Shown here piece after piece: positions 7,517 through 16,323 of a DNA stretch of 57,761 nucleotides. Position 1 is the first letter of the stretch. Each line of letters starts with the position of its first letter. The notes under the pieces are model-generated. The model searched no databases and had not been told where the DNA came from. It saw only the letters and a program-made list of their open reading frames with translations. Origin of the DNA: an uncultured Aequorivita sp. (GTDB lineage: Bacteria; Bacteroidota; Bacteroidia; Flavobacteriales; Flavobacteriaceae). The position numbers and the translations under genes are program-made. The DNA is taken from the NCBI GenBank assembly GCA_937125455.1, contig CAKZLK010000039.1, forward strand, positions 1-57,761. Reading direction: 5' to 3'.

Positions 7517-8481
7517 TAAATTATACCCTCTTTGGTAAGATTATGGATATGAACCACCCCGCTGTATTTGCCTTTCTCTTCAGCAAGAATTTGGGTGACA
7601 CCATATTTATCCATCATTTCCATTGCTTCAACAGCCATAGCGTTATTGGCTATTTTTTTCGGATTGTGGGTCATAATATCTTTCGCAGTTAGTCCTGCAA
7701 AGTTATCGGTTTTAGTTAACATACGCCGTAAATCGCCATCGGTAATGATGCCCACAATTTTATCGTTTTCAACTACAGCGGTAACGCCAAGCATTTTTTC
7801 TGAAATTTCAACAATCACCTTTTTAACATCAGTATCAGGACTTACCTGTGGTTTTTCGTTCAGTGAAGTAAGGTTGCTTACGCGCAAATACAATTTTTTT
7901 CCCAAAGAACCTCCGGGATGAAATTTTGCAAAATCCTTGCTTGAAAAACCGCGTAGATCTAAAAGGCACATTGCCAAAGCATCTCCAATAACCAACTGTG
8001 CTGTGGTGCTTGTAGTTGGCGCAAGGTTGTTAGGGCAGGCTTCTTTTTCAACATAAGCATTCAATACAAAGTCTGCCTGTTGGCCCAAAAATGAATCTCT
8101 GTTTCCGGTAATGGCTATCAATTTGTTGTCAATGGCTTTTATGAGGGGTACGAGTACTTTTATTTCGGGCGTGTTTCCACTTTTTGAAATGCAAATAACG
8201 GTGTCGTTTTCTTGAATGGTACCCAGATCACCATGAATAGCATCAGCGGCGTGCATAAAAATTGAAGGAGTTCCTGTAGAATTCAAGGTGGCAACAATTT
8301 TGGTAGCGATATTAGCACTTTTGCCTATTCCAGTAACAATTACTCTTCCTTTGGAATGGTAAATATAATCAACTGCTCCCGCGAATTCGCCATCCACTAA
8401 ATTAGATAGATTTGCAATGGCTTTACTTTCAGTTTCTATGGTGTTTTTCGCTACGGAAATAATTCTGTTTTGATTTTTCAA
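7516..8481 (-). CDS. kdsD: arabinose-5-phosphate isomerase, KpsF/GutQ family
   Basis: This enzyme converts ribulose-5-phosphate to arabinose-5-phosphate, the first dedicated step to Kdo and so to LPS. The 321-residue protein has an N-terminal SIS domain (about residues 38-170, with GRVIVTGIGKS and CISKSGNTPE) followed by two CBS domains (about 205-321, with GIITDGDLRR). This is the full-length KdsD architecture. The start is a TTG at 8481; there is no in-frame ATG nearby. It heads the run kdsD-tatC-AhpD-like-lptB and is divergent from recQ. The other LPS genes in the window (core locus, lptB, OstA-like) fit the Kdo role. Confidence 0.93.
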   Translation of the reverse strand: MKNQNRIISVAKNTIETESKAIANLSNLVDGEFAGAVDYIYHSKGRVIVTGIGKSANIATKIVATLNSTGTPSIFMHAADAIHGDLGTIQENDTVICISKSGNTPEIKVLVPLIKAIDNKLIAITGNRDSFLGQQADFVLNAYVEKEACPNNLAPTTSTTAQLVIGDALAMCLLDLRGFSSKDFAKFHPGGSLGKKLYLRVSNLTSLNEKPQVSPDTDVKKVIVEISEKMLGVTAVVENDKIVGIITDGDLRRMLTKTDNFAGLTAKDIMTHNPKKIANNAMAVEAMEMMDKYGVTQILAEEKGKYSGVVHIHNLTKEGII

Positions 8482-8684
8482 AATTTTAATGCTTTTGAAT
8501 GTTTGTAACTGTTTAAGAAATTAGTATATTTAGATTAGAATTTTCATGATTCAGAAATCTTAATTTTTAGATATCTTTCTATTAAGATGCAGTCAACTTA
8601 TTACGGTTGCAAAATTACAATTGTTAATCTGTAAAACAATGTATTGTTGACTAAAACTGAATTGTCCCTAAAAACTCAAGCAGC

Positions 8685-10877
8685 GTGGCAGAGATTGACA
8701 TTTACGCAGCCCTAAAAAAATATTTTGGATTTACAAGGTTTAAAGGCCTCCAAGAGGAAGTTGTAAAAAGCATCCTAAACGGAAATAATACCTTTGTAGT
8801 AATGCCTACCGGTGGTGGGAAATCCCTTTGTTATCAACTTCCAGCGCTTATGCAGGAAGGAACGGCAATCGTGGTTTCGCCACTTATAGCATTAATGAAA
8901 AACCAAGTGGATGCCTTACGCTCTCTTTCTTCGGAAGAAGGCATTGCCCATGTACTCAATTCCTCCCTTAACAAAACTGAAGTTAAAAAAGTAAAGGGTG
9001 ATATTACCAGTGGAATAACAAAATTGCTCTACGTTGCCCCAGAATCTCTTACCAAGGAAGAATATGTAGATTTTCTGCAGACACAAAAAATATCCTTTAT
9101 GGCCATAGATGAAGCACACTGTATCAGCGAGTGGGGGCATGATTTTAGACCAGAATATCGAAACCTTAAAAGCATAATTCAGCGAATAGGAAATGATATA
9201 CCTATTATAGGACTTACCGCTACAGCAACTCCAAAAGTGCAGGAGGATATCTTGAAAAATCTTAATATGCAGGATGCCAATACTTTTAAGGCATCTTTCA
9301 ACCGTCCTAATCTTTATTACGAAATAAGGCCGAAAACTAAGAATGTTAGCTCAGACATCATTCGTTTTGTAAAACAGAACGAGGGTAAAAGTGGTATAAT
9401 TTATTGTTTAAGTAGAAAAAGAGTAGAAGAGCTGGCCCAAGCATTACAGGTAAATGGTATCAAGGCCGTACCTTATCATGCTGGTCTCGATGGCAAAACC
9501 CGAGTAAAGCATCAAGATATGTTTTTGATGGAAGATGTGGATGTAGTTGTGGCAACCATTGCCTTTGGTATGGGAATCGACAAGCCAGATGTTCGTTTTG
9601 TTATTCACAACGATATCCCCAAAAGTATTGAAAGTTATTATCAAGAAACTGGACGTGCTGGAAGAGACGGTGGTGAAGGACATTGCTTGGCTTTTTACAG
9701 TTATAAAGACATTGAAAAGTTAGAGAAATTTATGAGTGGTAAACCTGTAGCCGAGCAGGAAATTGGTCATGCACTTTTGCAGGAAGTGGTTGCTTTTGCA
9801 GAAACTTCCATTTCTCGAAGAAAGTTTATACTTCACTATTTTGGAGAAGAATTTGACAATGAAACTGGTGAAGGCGGCATGATGGATGACAATATGCGTT
9901 ATCCAAAAAAGAAACACGAAGCAAAAGAAGACGCTAAGCAGATTTTGGAAGTAGTTTCAAAAACTAATGAGCAATACAAAAGCAAGGAAATTGTAAATGT
10001 ATTGATCGGTAAGGTAAATGCTCTTATAAAATCACACCGGACCGATGCCCAAGAATATTTTGGCTCAGGTGAAAATCATGATTCGGCCTATTGGATGGCA
10101 TTACTGCGCCAACTTTTAGTAGCAGGATACTTAAAAAAAGAAATTGAAACCTACGGTATTATTCATTTAACCGATTCTGGAAAGGAATTTATAAAATCGC
10201 CAACTTCTTTCATGATGACTGAAGACCATTCCTTTAAAGATGCCAATGACGACGTTATTGTTGCTGCCAATAAGGGAGGCGATGTTGCGGACGAGAACCT
10301 TTTCAAACTTTTAAAGGCTCAACTGAAAAAGGTGGCTCATGATTTGGATCTTCCTCCATTTGTAATTTTCCAGGAACCTTCTTTGGAAGATATGGCACTT
10401 AAATACCCAGTAACAATGGATGAACTTTCCAATGTTCACGGTGTTGGAGAGGGAAAAGCAAAAAAATACGGCAAATCTTTTTTAAAATTGATTCAAGATT
10501 ATGTTGAAGAGAACGATATAATCCGTCCGGAAGATTTTGTGGTAAAATCAACAGGAAGCAATAGTTCGCTTAAATTGTATATCATTCAAAATGTAGATCG
10601 CAAACTTGCCTTGCCTGATATTGCCAATGCAAAAGGCCTCGAAATGCCAGAATTTATTAAGGAAATGGAAGCTATTGTTTACAGTGGTACCAAGCTGAAT
10701 ATAAATTATTGGATAGATGAGGTGTTGGATGAAGACCAGCAAGAAGAAATCCACGAATATTTCCTAGAAGCAAAATCCGATAAAATAGAAGAAGCCTTAG
10801 AAGAGTTTGACGGCGATTATGATGAAGAGGAATTACGGTTGTACCGAATTAAGTTCATCAGTGAAGTAGGGAACTAG
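8685..10877 (+). CDS. recQ: ATP-dependent DNA helicase RecQ
   Basis: RecQ is a 3'-5' helicase acting in recombination and stalled fork repair. The 730-residue protein has Walker A PTGGGKS (41-47), DEAH (142-145, in IDEAHCISEWGHDFR) and the QETGRAGRDG motif VI (320-329). These are followed by a RecQ C-terminal region and an HRDC domain (about 540-600, with LSNVHGVGEGKAKKYG). The RecQ C-terminal zinc-binding segment (about 375-410, around RRKFILHYFGEE) contains no cysteine at all, although E. coli RecQ uses four there. An additional C-terminal acidic region follows the HRDC domain. Start codon is GTG at 8685, with no better ATG upstream. Divergent from kdsD. Confidence 0.95.
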   Translation: MAEIDIYAALKKYFGFTRFKGLQEEVVKSILNGNNTFVVMPTGGGKSLCYQLPALMQEGTAIVVSPLIALMKNQVDALRSLSSEEGIAHVLNSSLNKTEVKKVKGDITSGITKLLYVAPESLTKEEYVDFLQTQKISFMAIDEAHCISEWGHDFRPEYRNLKSIIQRIGNDIPIIGLTATATPKVQEDILKNLNMQDANTFKASFNRPNLYYEIRPKTKNVSSDIIRFVKQNEGKSGIIYCLSRKRVEELAQALQVNGIKAVPYHAGLDGKTRVKHQDMFLMEDVDVVVATIAFGMGIDKPDVRFVIHNDIPKSIESYYQETGRAGRDGGEGHCLAFYSYKDIEKLEKFMSGKPVAEQEIGHALLQEVVAFAETSISRRKFILHYFGEEFDNETGEGGMMDDNMRYPKKKHEAKEDAKQILEVVSKTNEQYKSKEIVNVLIGKVNALIKSHRTDAQEYFGSGENHDSAYWMALLRQLLVAGYLKKEIETYGIIHLTDSGKEFIKSPTSFMMTEDHSFKDANDDVIVAANKGGDVADENLFKLLKAQLKKVAHDLDLPPFVIFQEPSLEDMALKYPVTMDELSNVHGVGEGKAKKYGKSFLKLIQDYVEENDIIRPEDFVVKSTGSNSSLKLYIIQNVDRKLALPDIANAKGLEMPEFIKEMEAIVYSGTKLNINYWIDEVLDEDQQEEIHEYFLEAKSDKIEEALEEFDGDYDEEELRLYRIKFISEVGN

Positions 10878-10953
10878 CTTTTGGTGATCAGTTTTGTAGG
10901 ATAGGCTATTACTAATTAAAAACACCTATTTGTATTGAAGTCTGAAACTTCAC

Positions 10954-11412
10954 TTATAAATCTACCAAAATTTCATAAATACCAGTATCTGGGTTTAGTT
11001 CAAATTCAGTGTTAATGATTTCTAGTTCGTTTACTTGAACGAAAGAACAACAATCTTCTGTTTTTTCTTCCGCATCAACACGTAAGGTAAAAATATCACG
11101 CTCGCCCACTTTCAATAGATAATTAGCAATATTAGTTCCCCAACCAAAAGGCCCCAAATTGATAATGTTTATATCATTTTCAGAATTAAAGGTGAATTGT
11201 ACACTATTATTATTGTTATCTATATCTAAAACTGTAATGTCAGCTGGATCAAAAGTGCCATTGGTAAATAAATTTTCGCCAGTAGCTTTATCTAAAAGTT
11301 CAAAATTTAATCCCAATGGTCCCGAATTGCATAACACATCACACTTATCAACACTACACGAATTCAAAGTAAACACAGCAAAAAACAATAAAATAAAACC
11401 TTTCATCTTCAT
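10954..11412 (-). CDS. small secreted lipoprotein of unknown function
   Basis: The 152-residue protein has a lipoprotein signal peptide with a lipobox ending in NSC (Cys19). The mature protein is acidic and predicted to be mostly beta strand. It has extra cysteines right after the lipid site (CSVDKCDVLC) and a Cys-Cys pair later (EDCCSF), which may form disulfides or bind metal. I do not recognise a named domain. It converges on recQ and lies 20 bases downstream of the nucleoid-associated protein gene on the same strand. Start could be 11412 or the ATG two codons later. Confidence 0.75.
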   Translation of the reverse strand: MKMKGFILLFFAVFTLNSCSVDKCDVLCNSGPLGLNFELLDKATGENLFTNGTFDPADITVLDIDNNNNSVQFTFNSENDINIINLGPFGWGTNIANYLLKVGERDIFTLRVDAEEKTEDCCSFVQVNELEIINTEFELNPDTGIYEILVDL

Positions 11413-11432
11413 ATAAAAATAATTACTGGTTA

Positions 11433-12491
11433 CTAACTTTTTTGTTCCTTGTTGAAGTATACTAAATAATAATACATCTGCTTTTCCTCATCCCAACCTT
11501 TCTCAACAAACTTTTCAGCACTTTCCGGATTAATGAAATCCAACTTTATCTGAATATTAGTATCCAGGTTTATAACATTTTTTATTTTTTTGCGAGCAGC
11601 AGTAACCGCAGTATTTGCAATAGGAAACGTGGTTAAATCCTCTATGCTGTACTTAGGTGCTTTTTCGCTTTTGTAGTGACGAAACTCTGGCATCAAATCT
11701 GGATTGTCAATGACCTCATTCATAAATGCAGTTTCTTCAAATTGGTCATTTTTCGCAAAATGGTTTACTGCACGGTTCATAAACATCACCTCCTGCTTTT
11801 TGTCCTCTGCGGGCAGGACCACATCTTTGGCAAAATCCTGGCAGAATTTTAAATATTTTTTTGTGTAGAAGTTATCATCCGTACAAGCTTCAACACCCAA
11901 AAAGCTTTCCAACCAATAGCGTGCATCATAACGGTTACTATCCACAGAAAGAATTTTATACCCTTCCTCTTTTTTTGAATTGAAAATAATACAACCCTTG
12001 TCTAATTTGTTGAGGTTTACACCATGTTGTAGCATGGCTTCCAACTGGTTCCCATCTTCTGCAAATTGAAGAAAATCCTGCTTTAATTCACTTTTGAAAA
12101 TTCCGATGGCGTCCATTTTCACATTATCCAGTTGCACGTTTTCAAGATAGGCAACATACACCTCGCCGCTTTTAATATGCGGATGTTCAGACTGATTGTA
12201 AAGATATGACGCAATTTTTCGGCTCTCTTCGTGGATATTTTGTGGATCCTCAAAAACCTTTGTAGTACTATTAAACAGCTCGTGGAATTCCAAATCTGCC
12301 TCGTGCGAAAATTTAAAGTAGTTTTCTTCCTTATCGCGAAAAGGTTTCAGAAAAAACTCTTTCAATAAAGGAGTTATCTCATCGTCCATTTTGTATGGTT
12401 GCGCTGAAAGAAAAATAGCTTCATTTCTACTTTTATTACCCACTCGGTGAATTGAAAGGGATGCAATGTGGGTACTGAAAAGGTTTATCAT
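11433..12491 (-). CDS. nucleoid-associated protein (NdpA/YejK family)
   Basis: The 352-residue protein matches the 37-kDa nucleoid-associated family, beginning INLFSTHIASLSIHRVGNKS, which is the typical opening of this family. E. coli YejK of this family binds DNA and contacts topoisomerase IV. Its conserved core includes the mid-protein stretch KGCIIFNSKKEEGYKILSVD. The protein is acidic overall for a DNA-associated protein. A heptad tandem repeat begins 12 bases upstream of its ATG, within the likely promoter/leader. The lipoprotein gene lies downstream. The precise role in flavobacteria is not established. Confidence 0.82.
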   Translation of the reverse strand: MINLFSTHIASLSIHRVGNKSRNEAIFLSAQPYKMDDEITPLLKEFFLKPFRDKEENYFKFSHEADLEFHELFNSTTKVFEDPQNIHEESRKIASYLYNQSEHPHIKSGEVYVAYLENVQLDNVKMDAIGIFKSELKQDFLQFAEDGNQLEAMLQHGVNLNKLDKGCIIFNSKKEEGYKILSVDSNRYDARYWLESFLGVEACTDDNFYTKKYLKFCQDFAKDVVLPAEDKKQEVMFMNRAVNHFAKNDQFEETAFMNEVIDNPDLMPEFRHYKSEKAPKYSIEDLTTFPIANTAVTAARKKIKNVINLDTNIQIKLDFINPESAEKFVEKGWDEEKQMYYYLVYFNKEQKS

Positions 12492-12502
12492 TTATTTTAG
12501 TT

Positions 12503-12558
12503 ATGAGTTATGAGTTATGAGTTATGGGTTATGAGTTATGGGTTATGGGTTATGGGTT
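12503..12558. repeat. eight-copy heptad tandem repeat (ATGRGTT)
   Basis: Eight contiguous 7-base units, each ATGAGTT or ATGGGTT, run without interruption; the A/G variants are mixed. It lies between the start of the nucleoid-associated gene and the end of the pRiA4b ORF-3 gene. Any reading frame through it is an artefact of the repeat. Confidence 0.9.
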
Positions 12559-12596
12559 ATGAGAAGTATTTTTGCCTACAGCTACAACCTACAATC

Positions 12597-13112
12597 TCAA
12601 TTCCAATTTTCGTCAAAATCGAGATTGTCGTAATCTTCTGGATCAAGGTCGAATTCTTCGTCAAAATCGTCTTCATCCTCAATGGGTTCTGAAATGAATT
12701 CTTTTTCGGGAGCTTCTTCTGGAATTTGACCGTGGGTATACATTAAATTGGGATAAATCTGACCAACTTCGGCTTCAGCAATGTCTGCAAGTTCAACCAT
12801 GAAAGTCCACATATTTAAAAAATCGTAGACATATAGAAGACGGGTTTTTTCTTCGTTTACAACATCTTCCAAAAGTGTTTCGCCCATAATTCGAATCCCG
12901 CCAGGTTCATCGCTAACGTCAAAAAGAGAAATTTCCTCGCCTTCTTCCCACAAATCGTTACTGGTATAAAAAGAAGCCATTTCCTGCCCATCAAATCCGA
13001 AGGATTGTGTAATGGCATTGTGAAAATCTTCCAGTGTGGCCGAAGCTTCTATTTCGATGTCGCGGAAAACGTCTTCGTGGGTATCGAGGATTATTCTGAA
13101 ACGGTAAATCAT
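12597..13112 (-). CDS. plasmid pRiA4b ORF-3 family protein
   Basis: The 171-residue protein starts MIYRFRIILDTHEDVFRDIEI and contains AITQSFGFDGQEMASFY, then LYVYDFLNMWTFMVEL. This is the pattern of the pRiA4b ORF-3 / IS1096 passenger (TnpR-like) family. The family was named from plasmid and insertion-sequence genes, but no transposase or plasmid gene is nearby and this chromosomal form is common in flavobacteria. The C-terminal quarter is extremely acidic (runs of Asp and Glu, ending NLDFDENWN). Molecular function is unknown. Confidence 0.8.
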   Translation of the reverse strand: MIYRFRIILDTHEDVFRDIEIEASATLEDFHNAITQSFGFDGQEMASFYTSNDLWEEGEEISLFDVSDEPGGIRIMGETLLEDVVNEEKTRLLYVYDFLNMWTFMVELADIAEAEVGQIYPNLMYTHGQIPEEAPEKEFISEPIEDEDDFDEEFDLDPEDYDNLDFDENWN

Positions 13113-13190
13113 TTATCTAATTTTTTTGGACTGCAAAGTTATTAAAAAGTAAGGAGTATTCAGGTGCGGTTTGTAGTTTAGGTTTTGTTT

Positions 13191-14246
13191 TTATTTCGAA
13201 AATCTATGTAAAACATAAGTCATTGAAGCAAGTAGAAAAAATGCAGTAACTTGATGTAAAACTCCTAAAACAACAGGCACTTGAAGGATAAGTGTGAAAA
13301 CGCCCAAAGTGAATTGTACTAAAACCAAAAGCAACAATACATTTACTCCTTTTTTCTGTGGAAGTGTGAGTTGTAATTTTCGTGTTTTATACCAAATAAA
13401 GAAAATGATTCCCACCACTGCATAAGCCATATACCGGTGGACAAACTGCACGCCACTTTTGCCTTCTACAAAATTCTTCCAAACAGGAACTTGCTCTGTG
13501 GTAACGGTTTCGTGCATCCATTCACCATCGTTCATCAATGGCCAATGGTTGTGAATCCAGCCAGCATCAAGTCCTGCCACAAATGCACCCCAAATAATTT
13601 GGATGAGTAGAATTGCCAATCCAAAGCGGATAATATTTCGAATATGTGTATTGACGTCTTTTTTTACTGGATAGATCAAATCCATCGCCACCCAAAAAGT
13701 ATAAGAAAAAGTTATAAATGCTGTGGTTAAATGCATAGCAAGTCGATAATGGCTTACATCGGGTCGGTCCACCAAACCACTTTTCACCATATACCAGCCC
13801 AGGAATCCTTGAAATGCGCCCAGGCACATTAAAATGATAGCTTTTTTGATGGTAGGTTTCGAGAGTTGTTTTTTCAAAAGAAAATAGAAAAATGGAATGA
13901 TAAAAACCACACCCAAAAGTCTTCCCAATAAGCGATGTAGCCATTCCCAAAAATAAATGTCTTTGAAATCTTCTAGATTAAAGTGATTGTTCAATTTTTG
14001 GTATTCGGGAAATTGTTTATAATGATCAAACTCCGCAATCCATTGTGCTTCATTTAAGGGTGGCAAAGTCCCTGAAATGAGTTTGTAACTAGAAATGGAT
14101 AGCCCTGAATGCGTGAGCCGTGTAATTCCGCCCACTAAAACCATTATAAAAATCAGAAAACACCCTGTAAGGAGCCAATAGATTACTTTCTTGTTGTCTT
14201 TCACTGTTTGTAGTGTTGATGTTATTTCTTTCTCAATTCTATTCAA
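13191..14246 (-). CDS. ctaA: heme A synthase, COX15/CtaA family
   Basis: CtaA oxidises the C8 methyl of heme O to give heme A for cytochrome oxidases; it is an eight-span membrane protein. The 351-residue protein shows GGITRLTHSGLSI after the first span and the conserved histidine contexts EWLHRLLGR, HYRLAMHLT, FVHRYMAY and HQVTAFF, which hold the two heme sites. The start is a TTG at 14246 inside the end of the CCA gene (8-base overlap), and no ATG lies before the first membrane segment, so TTG is preferred. It probably forms an operon with the CCA-adding enzyme and tsaC. No cytochrome oxidase genes are in the window. Confidence 0.9.
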   Translation of the reverse strand: MNRIEKEITSTLQTVKDNKKVIYWLLTGCFLIFIMVLVGGITRLTHSGLSISSYKLISGTLPPLNEAQWIAEFDHYKQFPEYQKLNNHFNLEDFKDIYFWEWLHRLLGRLLGVVFIIPFFYFLLKKQLSKPTIKKAIILMCLGAFQGFLGWYMVKSGLVDRPDVSHYRLAMHLTTAFITFSYTFWVAMDLIYPVKKDVNTHIRNIIRFGLAILLIQIIWGAFVAGLDAGWIHNHWPLMNDGEWMHETVTTEQVPVWKNFVEGKSGVQFVHRYMAYAVVGIIFFIWYKTRKLQLTLPQKKGVNVLLLLVLVQFTLGVFTLILQVPVVLGVLHQVTAFFLLASMTYVLHRFSK

Positions 14247-15657
14247 TTGCTTTCAGCCCAATGGCAGTTCCTTTTTTCAACATAAACTCTTTTGCGGCTT
14301 CATATTCATTGGGAATTTCACCTTCTAGGATTGCTTCTTTTATGGCATCTTTTATTATGCCTATTTCCCGTGAGGGTTTTAGGTTGAAGGTTTTCATAAT
14401 TTCTTCACCGGTAACTGGGGGTTGAAAATTGCGAACTTGATCGCGTTCTTCAACTTCCACAATTTTATCACGTACCAATTGAAAATTAGCGTGATACTTT
14501 TTAAATTTTTTTGGATTTTTTGTGGTAATGTCGGCTTCACAAAGTGTCATTAAATCTTCCACATTTTCGCCTGCGTCAAAAATCAAACGGCGTACTGCAC
14601 TATCAGTTACATCACTCGCCAAAACAATGGGGCGGGAGCTCATCAATACCATTTTTTGGACGAATTTCATCTTCTCATTCAATGGCATTTTTAGACGTTT
14701 GAAAAGTTTATAGACCATTTTTGCGCCCACAAATTCATGTGTGTGAAAGGTCCAGCCCAATTTCTTATCAAATCGTTTTGTCGGTGCTTTTCCAATATCA
14801 TGAAGTAATGCAGCCCAACGTAACCATAAATCATCGGTAGCTTTTGAAATGTTATCCACCACCTCTAGCGTGTGCCAAAAATTGTCTTTATGGGTTTGTC
14901 CTTCTTTTTCGTCAATGCCTTGCAGTGCAACCAATTCTGGTAAAATAAAGGGAAGTAAGCCTGTTTTGTGTAAAAGGGCAAATCCTTTTGAGGGAACCTC
15001 CGAAAGTAAAATTTTGTTCAGTTCGTCAACAATTCGTTCTTTGGTAATGATTTTTATGCGCTCGGCATTTCTAGTGATTGCTTCCAACGAATCTTTTTCA
15101 ATGGTAAAATCCAATTGGGTAGCAAACCGAATAGCCCGAAGCATCCGCAATGGGTCATCACTATAGGTGATATCTGGATTTAATGGAGTCTGAATTATTT
15201 TCTTTTGAAGATCCTCAATACCATTAAAGGGATCGAGCAACTCTCCAAAATTTTCATCGCTCAAGTTTAGAGCCAAAGCATTTATTGTAAAGTCTCTTCG
15301 GTTTTGGTCGTCCTCCAAGGTGCCATTTTCAACGGCGGGATTTCTACTTTCCTCGGAATAGGATTCTTTTCGTGCGCCAACAAATTCAAGTTCTATTCCA
15401 CCGCTTTTCAGCATTGCGGTGCCGTAGGTTTTAAAAATAGAGACTTTAGGCTTTCCGGGAAGTAATTTTGAAACCTCCTGAGCCAGATCAATCCCGCTAC
15501 CTACCGCAACGATATCGATATCTTTGGCTTCGCCGCGTTTCAATAAAAAGTCACGAACATAGCCTCCTATTACATAGCTTTCTATATTCAGATTTTTAGA
15601 GGCTTTTGAGATGCTCCTAAATATTGGATTTTGAAGTGCTGTTGGGTATTGTGGCAT
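14239..15657 (-). CDS. cca: CCA tRNA nucleotidyltransferase with HD domain
   Basis: This class II nucleotidyltransferase builds or repairs the CCA end of tRNAs. In the 472-residue protein, GGYVRD (31-36) and the metal-binding DIDIV (D46, D48) mark the catalytic palm, followed by the RRDFTINALAL motif. The central head/neck region contains DPLRMLRAIRFATQL. An HD domain (WAALLHDIGK, around residue 270) is fused at the C-terminal half, as in many bacterial enzymes that also hydrolyse 2',3'-cyclic phosphates. It overlaps ctaA by 8 bases and starts 4 bases after the tsaC stop. The HD activity itself is an inference. Confidence 0.93.
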   Translation of the reverse strand: MPQYPTALQNPIFRSISKASKNLNIESYVIGGYVRDFLLKRGEAKDIDIVAVGSGIDLAQEVSKLLPGKPKVSIFKTYGTAMLKSGGIELEFVGARKESYSEESRNPAVENGTLEDDQNRRDFTINALALNLSDENFGELLDPFNGIEDLQKKIIQTPLNPDITYSDDPLRMLRAIRFATQLDFTIEKDSLEAITRNAERIKIITKERIVDELNKILLSEVPSKGFALLHKTGLLPFILPELVALQGIDEKEGQTHKDNFWHTLEVVDNISKATDDLWLRWAALLHDIGKAPTKRFDKKLGWTFHTHEFVGAKMVYKLFKRLKMPLNEKMKFVQKMVLMSSRPIVLASDVTDSAVRRLIFDAGENVEDLMTLCEADITTKNPKKFKKYHANFQLVRDKIVEVEERDQVRNFQPPVTGEEIMKTFNLKPSREIGIIKDAIKEAILEGEIPNEYEAAKEFMLKKGTAIGLKAIE

Positions 15658-15661
15658 TTTT

Positions 15662-16222
15662 TTACTGTCTAATAACCTTTACGGAACCATCATTTTTCAA
15701 TTTAATGATAGCCGAAGGTTTTGCAGATTTTCTTTCGCGATGCAAATTTACAACATAGTCCACGCCCTTCAAAATTAAAGGGTCTATTTCGGCATAGCTT
15801 TGCGGCGTTTTTTCACCAGAAATATTTGCCGAAGTGGAAACGAGGGGCCTTCGAAATTTCTGTATCAATTTTTTACAAAATTCATCTTTTGTAACCCGAA
15901 TTGCGAGCGAATTGTCTGCTGCTATAATATTTTCAGCTACACGGATTGGATCGTCGTATATTATTGTAGTTGGCTTCTTTGCATATTTTAAAATATCGTA
16001 AGCTACCTCAGGTACGTTTTCAACATATTCATTCAACATTTTAAAATCGTTAACCAAGCAGATCAACGATTTTTCGTCGCTTCTTTTCTTGAGTTCAAAA
16101 ACCTTGTCTACGGCATCAGGATTAGTAGCATCACAGCCTATACCCCAAACGGTGTCTGTAGGGTAGAGAATGAGCCCGCCTCTTTTAAGGATTGTTAATG
16201 CATTTTCAATTTCAGTTTTCAT
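15662..16222 (-). CDS. tsaC: L-threonylcarbamoyladenylate synthase, TsaC type
   Basis: This enzyme makes threonylcarbamoyl-AMP from threonine, bicarbonate and ATP for the universal t6A37 modification of ANN-decoding tRNAs. The 186-residue protein has the YrdC fold. YPTDTVWGIGC is present near residue 20, and the catalytic-type KxR motif is at K45-x-R47, with K51 and S52 following. VSTSANISG is at the C-terminal side. It leads the run tsaC-cca-ctaA, so two tRNA maturation genes are adjacent. A second family member at 56606-57226 lacks the KxR motif, so this one is the likely t6A enzyme. Confidence 0.92.
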   Translation of the reverse strand: MKTEIENALTILKRGGLILYPTDTVWGIGCDATNPDAVDKVFELKKRSDEKSLICLVNDFKMLNEYVENVPEVAYDILKYAKKPTTIIYDDPIRVAENIIAADNSLAIRVTKDEFCKKLIQKFRRPLVSTSANISGEKTPQSYAEIDPLILKGVDYVVNLHRERKSAKPSAIIKLKNDGSVKVIRQ

Positions 16223-16323
16223 TGCATGATTTTAGTACAAAAATACTCCTTCAATGATGATATGACCATTCTTTTTAGCGATTATTTTTGAATGTAACGA
16301 CTTAAAAAGAAGTTAACTTATTT

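Noticed and set aside
12503-12558. Possible CRISPR array or direct repeat cluster
   Set aside because: The units are contiguous 7-base repeats with no spacers and no cas genes nearby, so it is a simple tandem repeat.
12510-12692. Open frame reading through the heptad repeat
   Set aside because: A 7-base repeat without stops gives a spurious peptide of repeated Met-Ser-Tyr type; no real gene.
12597-13112. Remnant of an insertion sequence or plasmid, from the family name pRiA4b ORF-3 / IS1096 passenger
   Set aside because: No transposase, resolvase, inverted repeats or replication genes accompany it, and the family is widespread in chromosomes.
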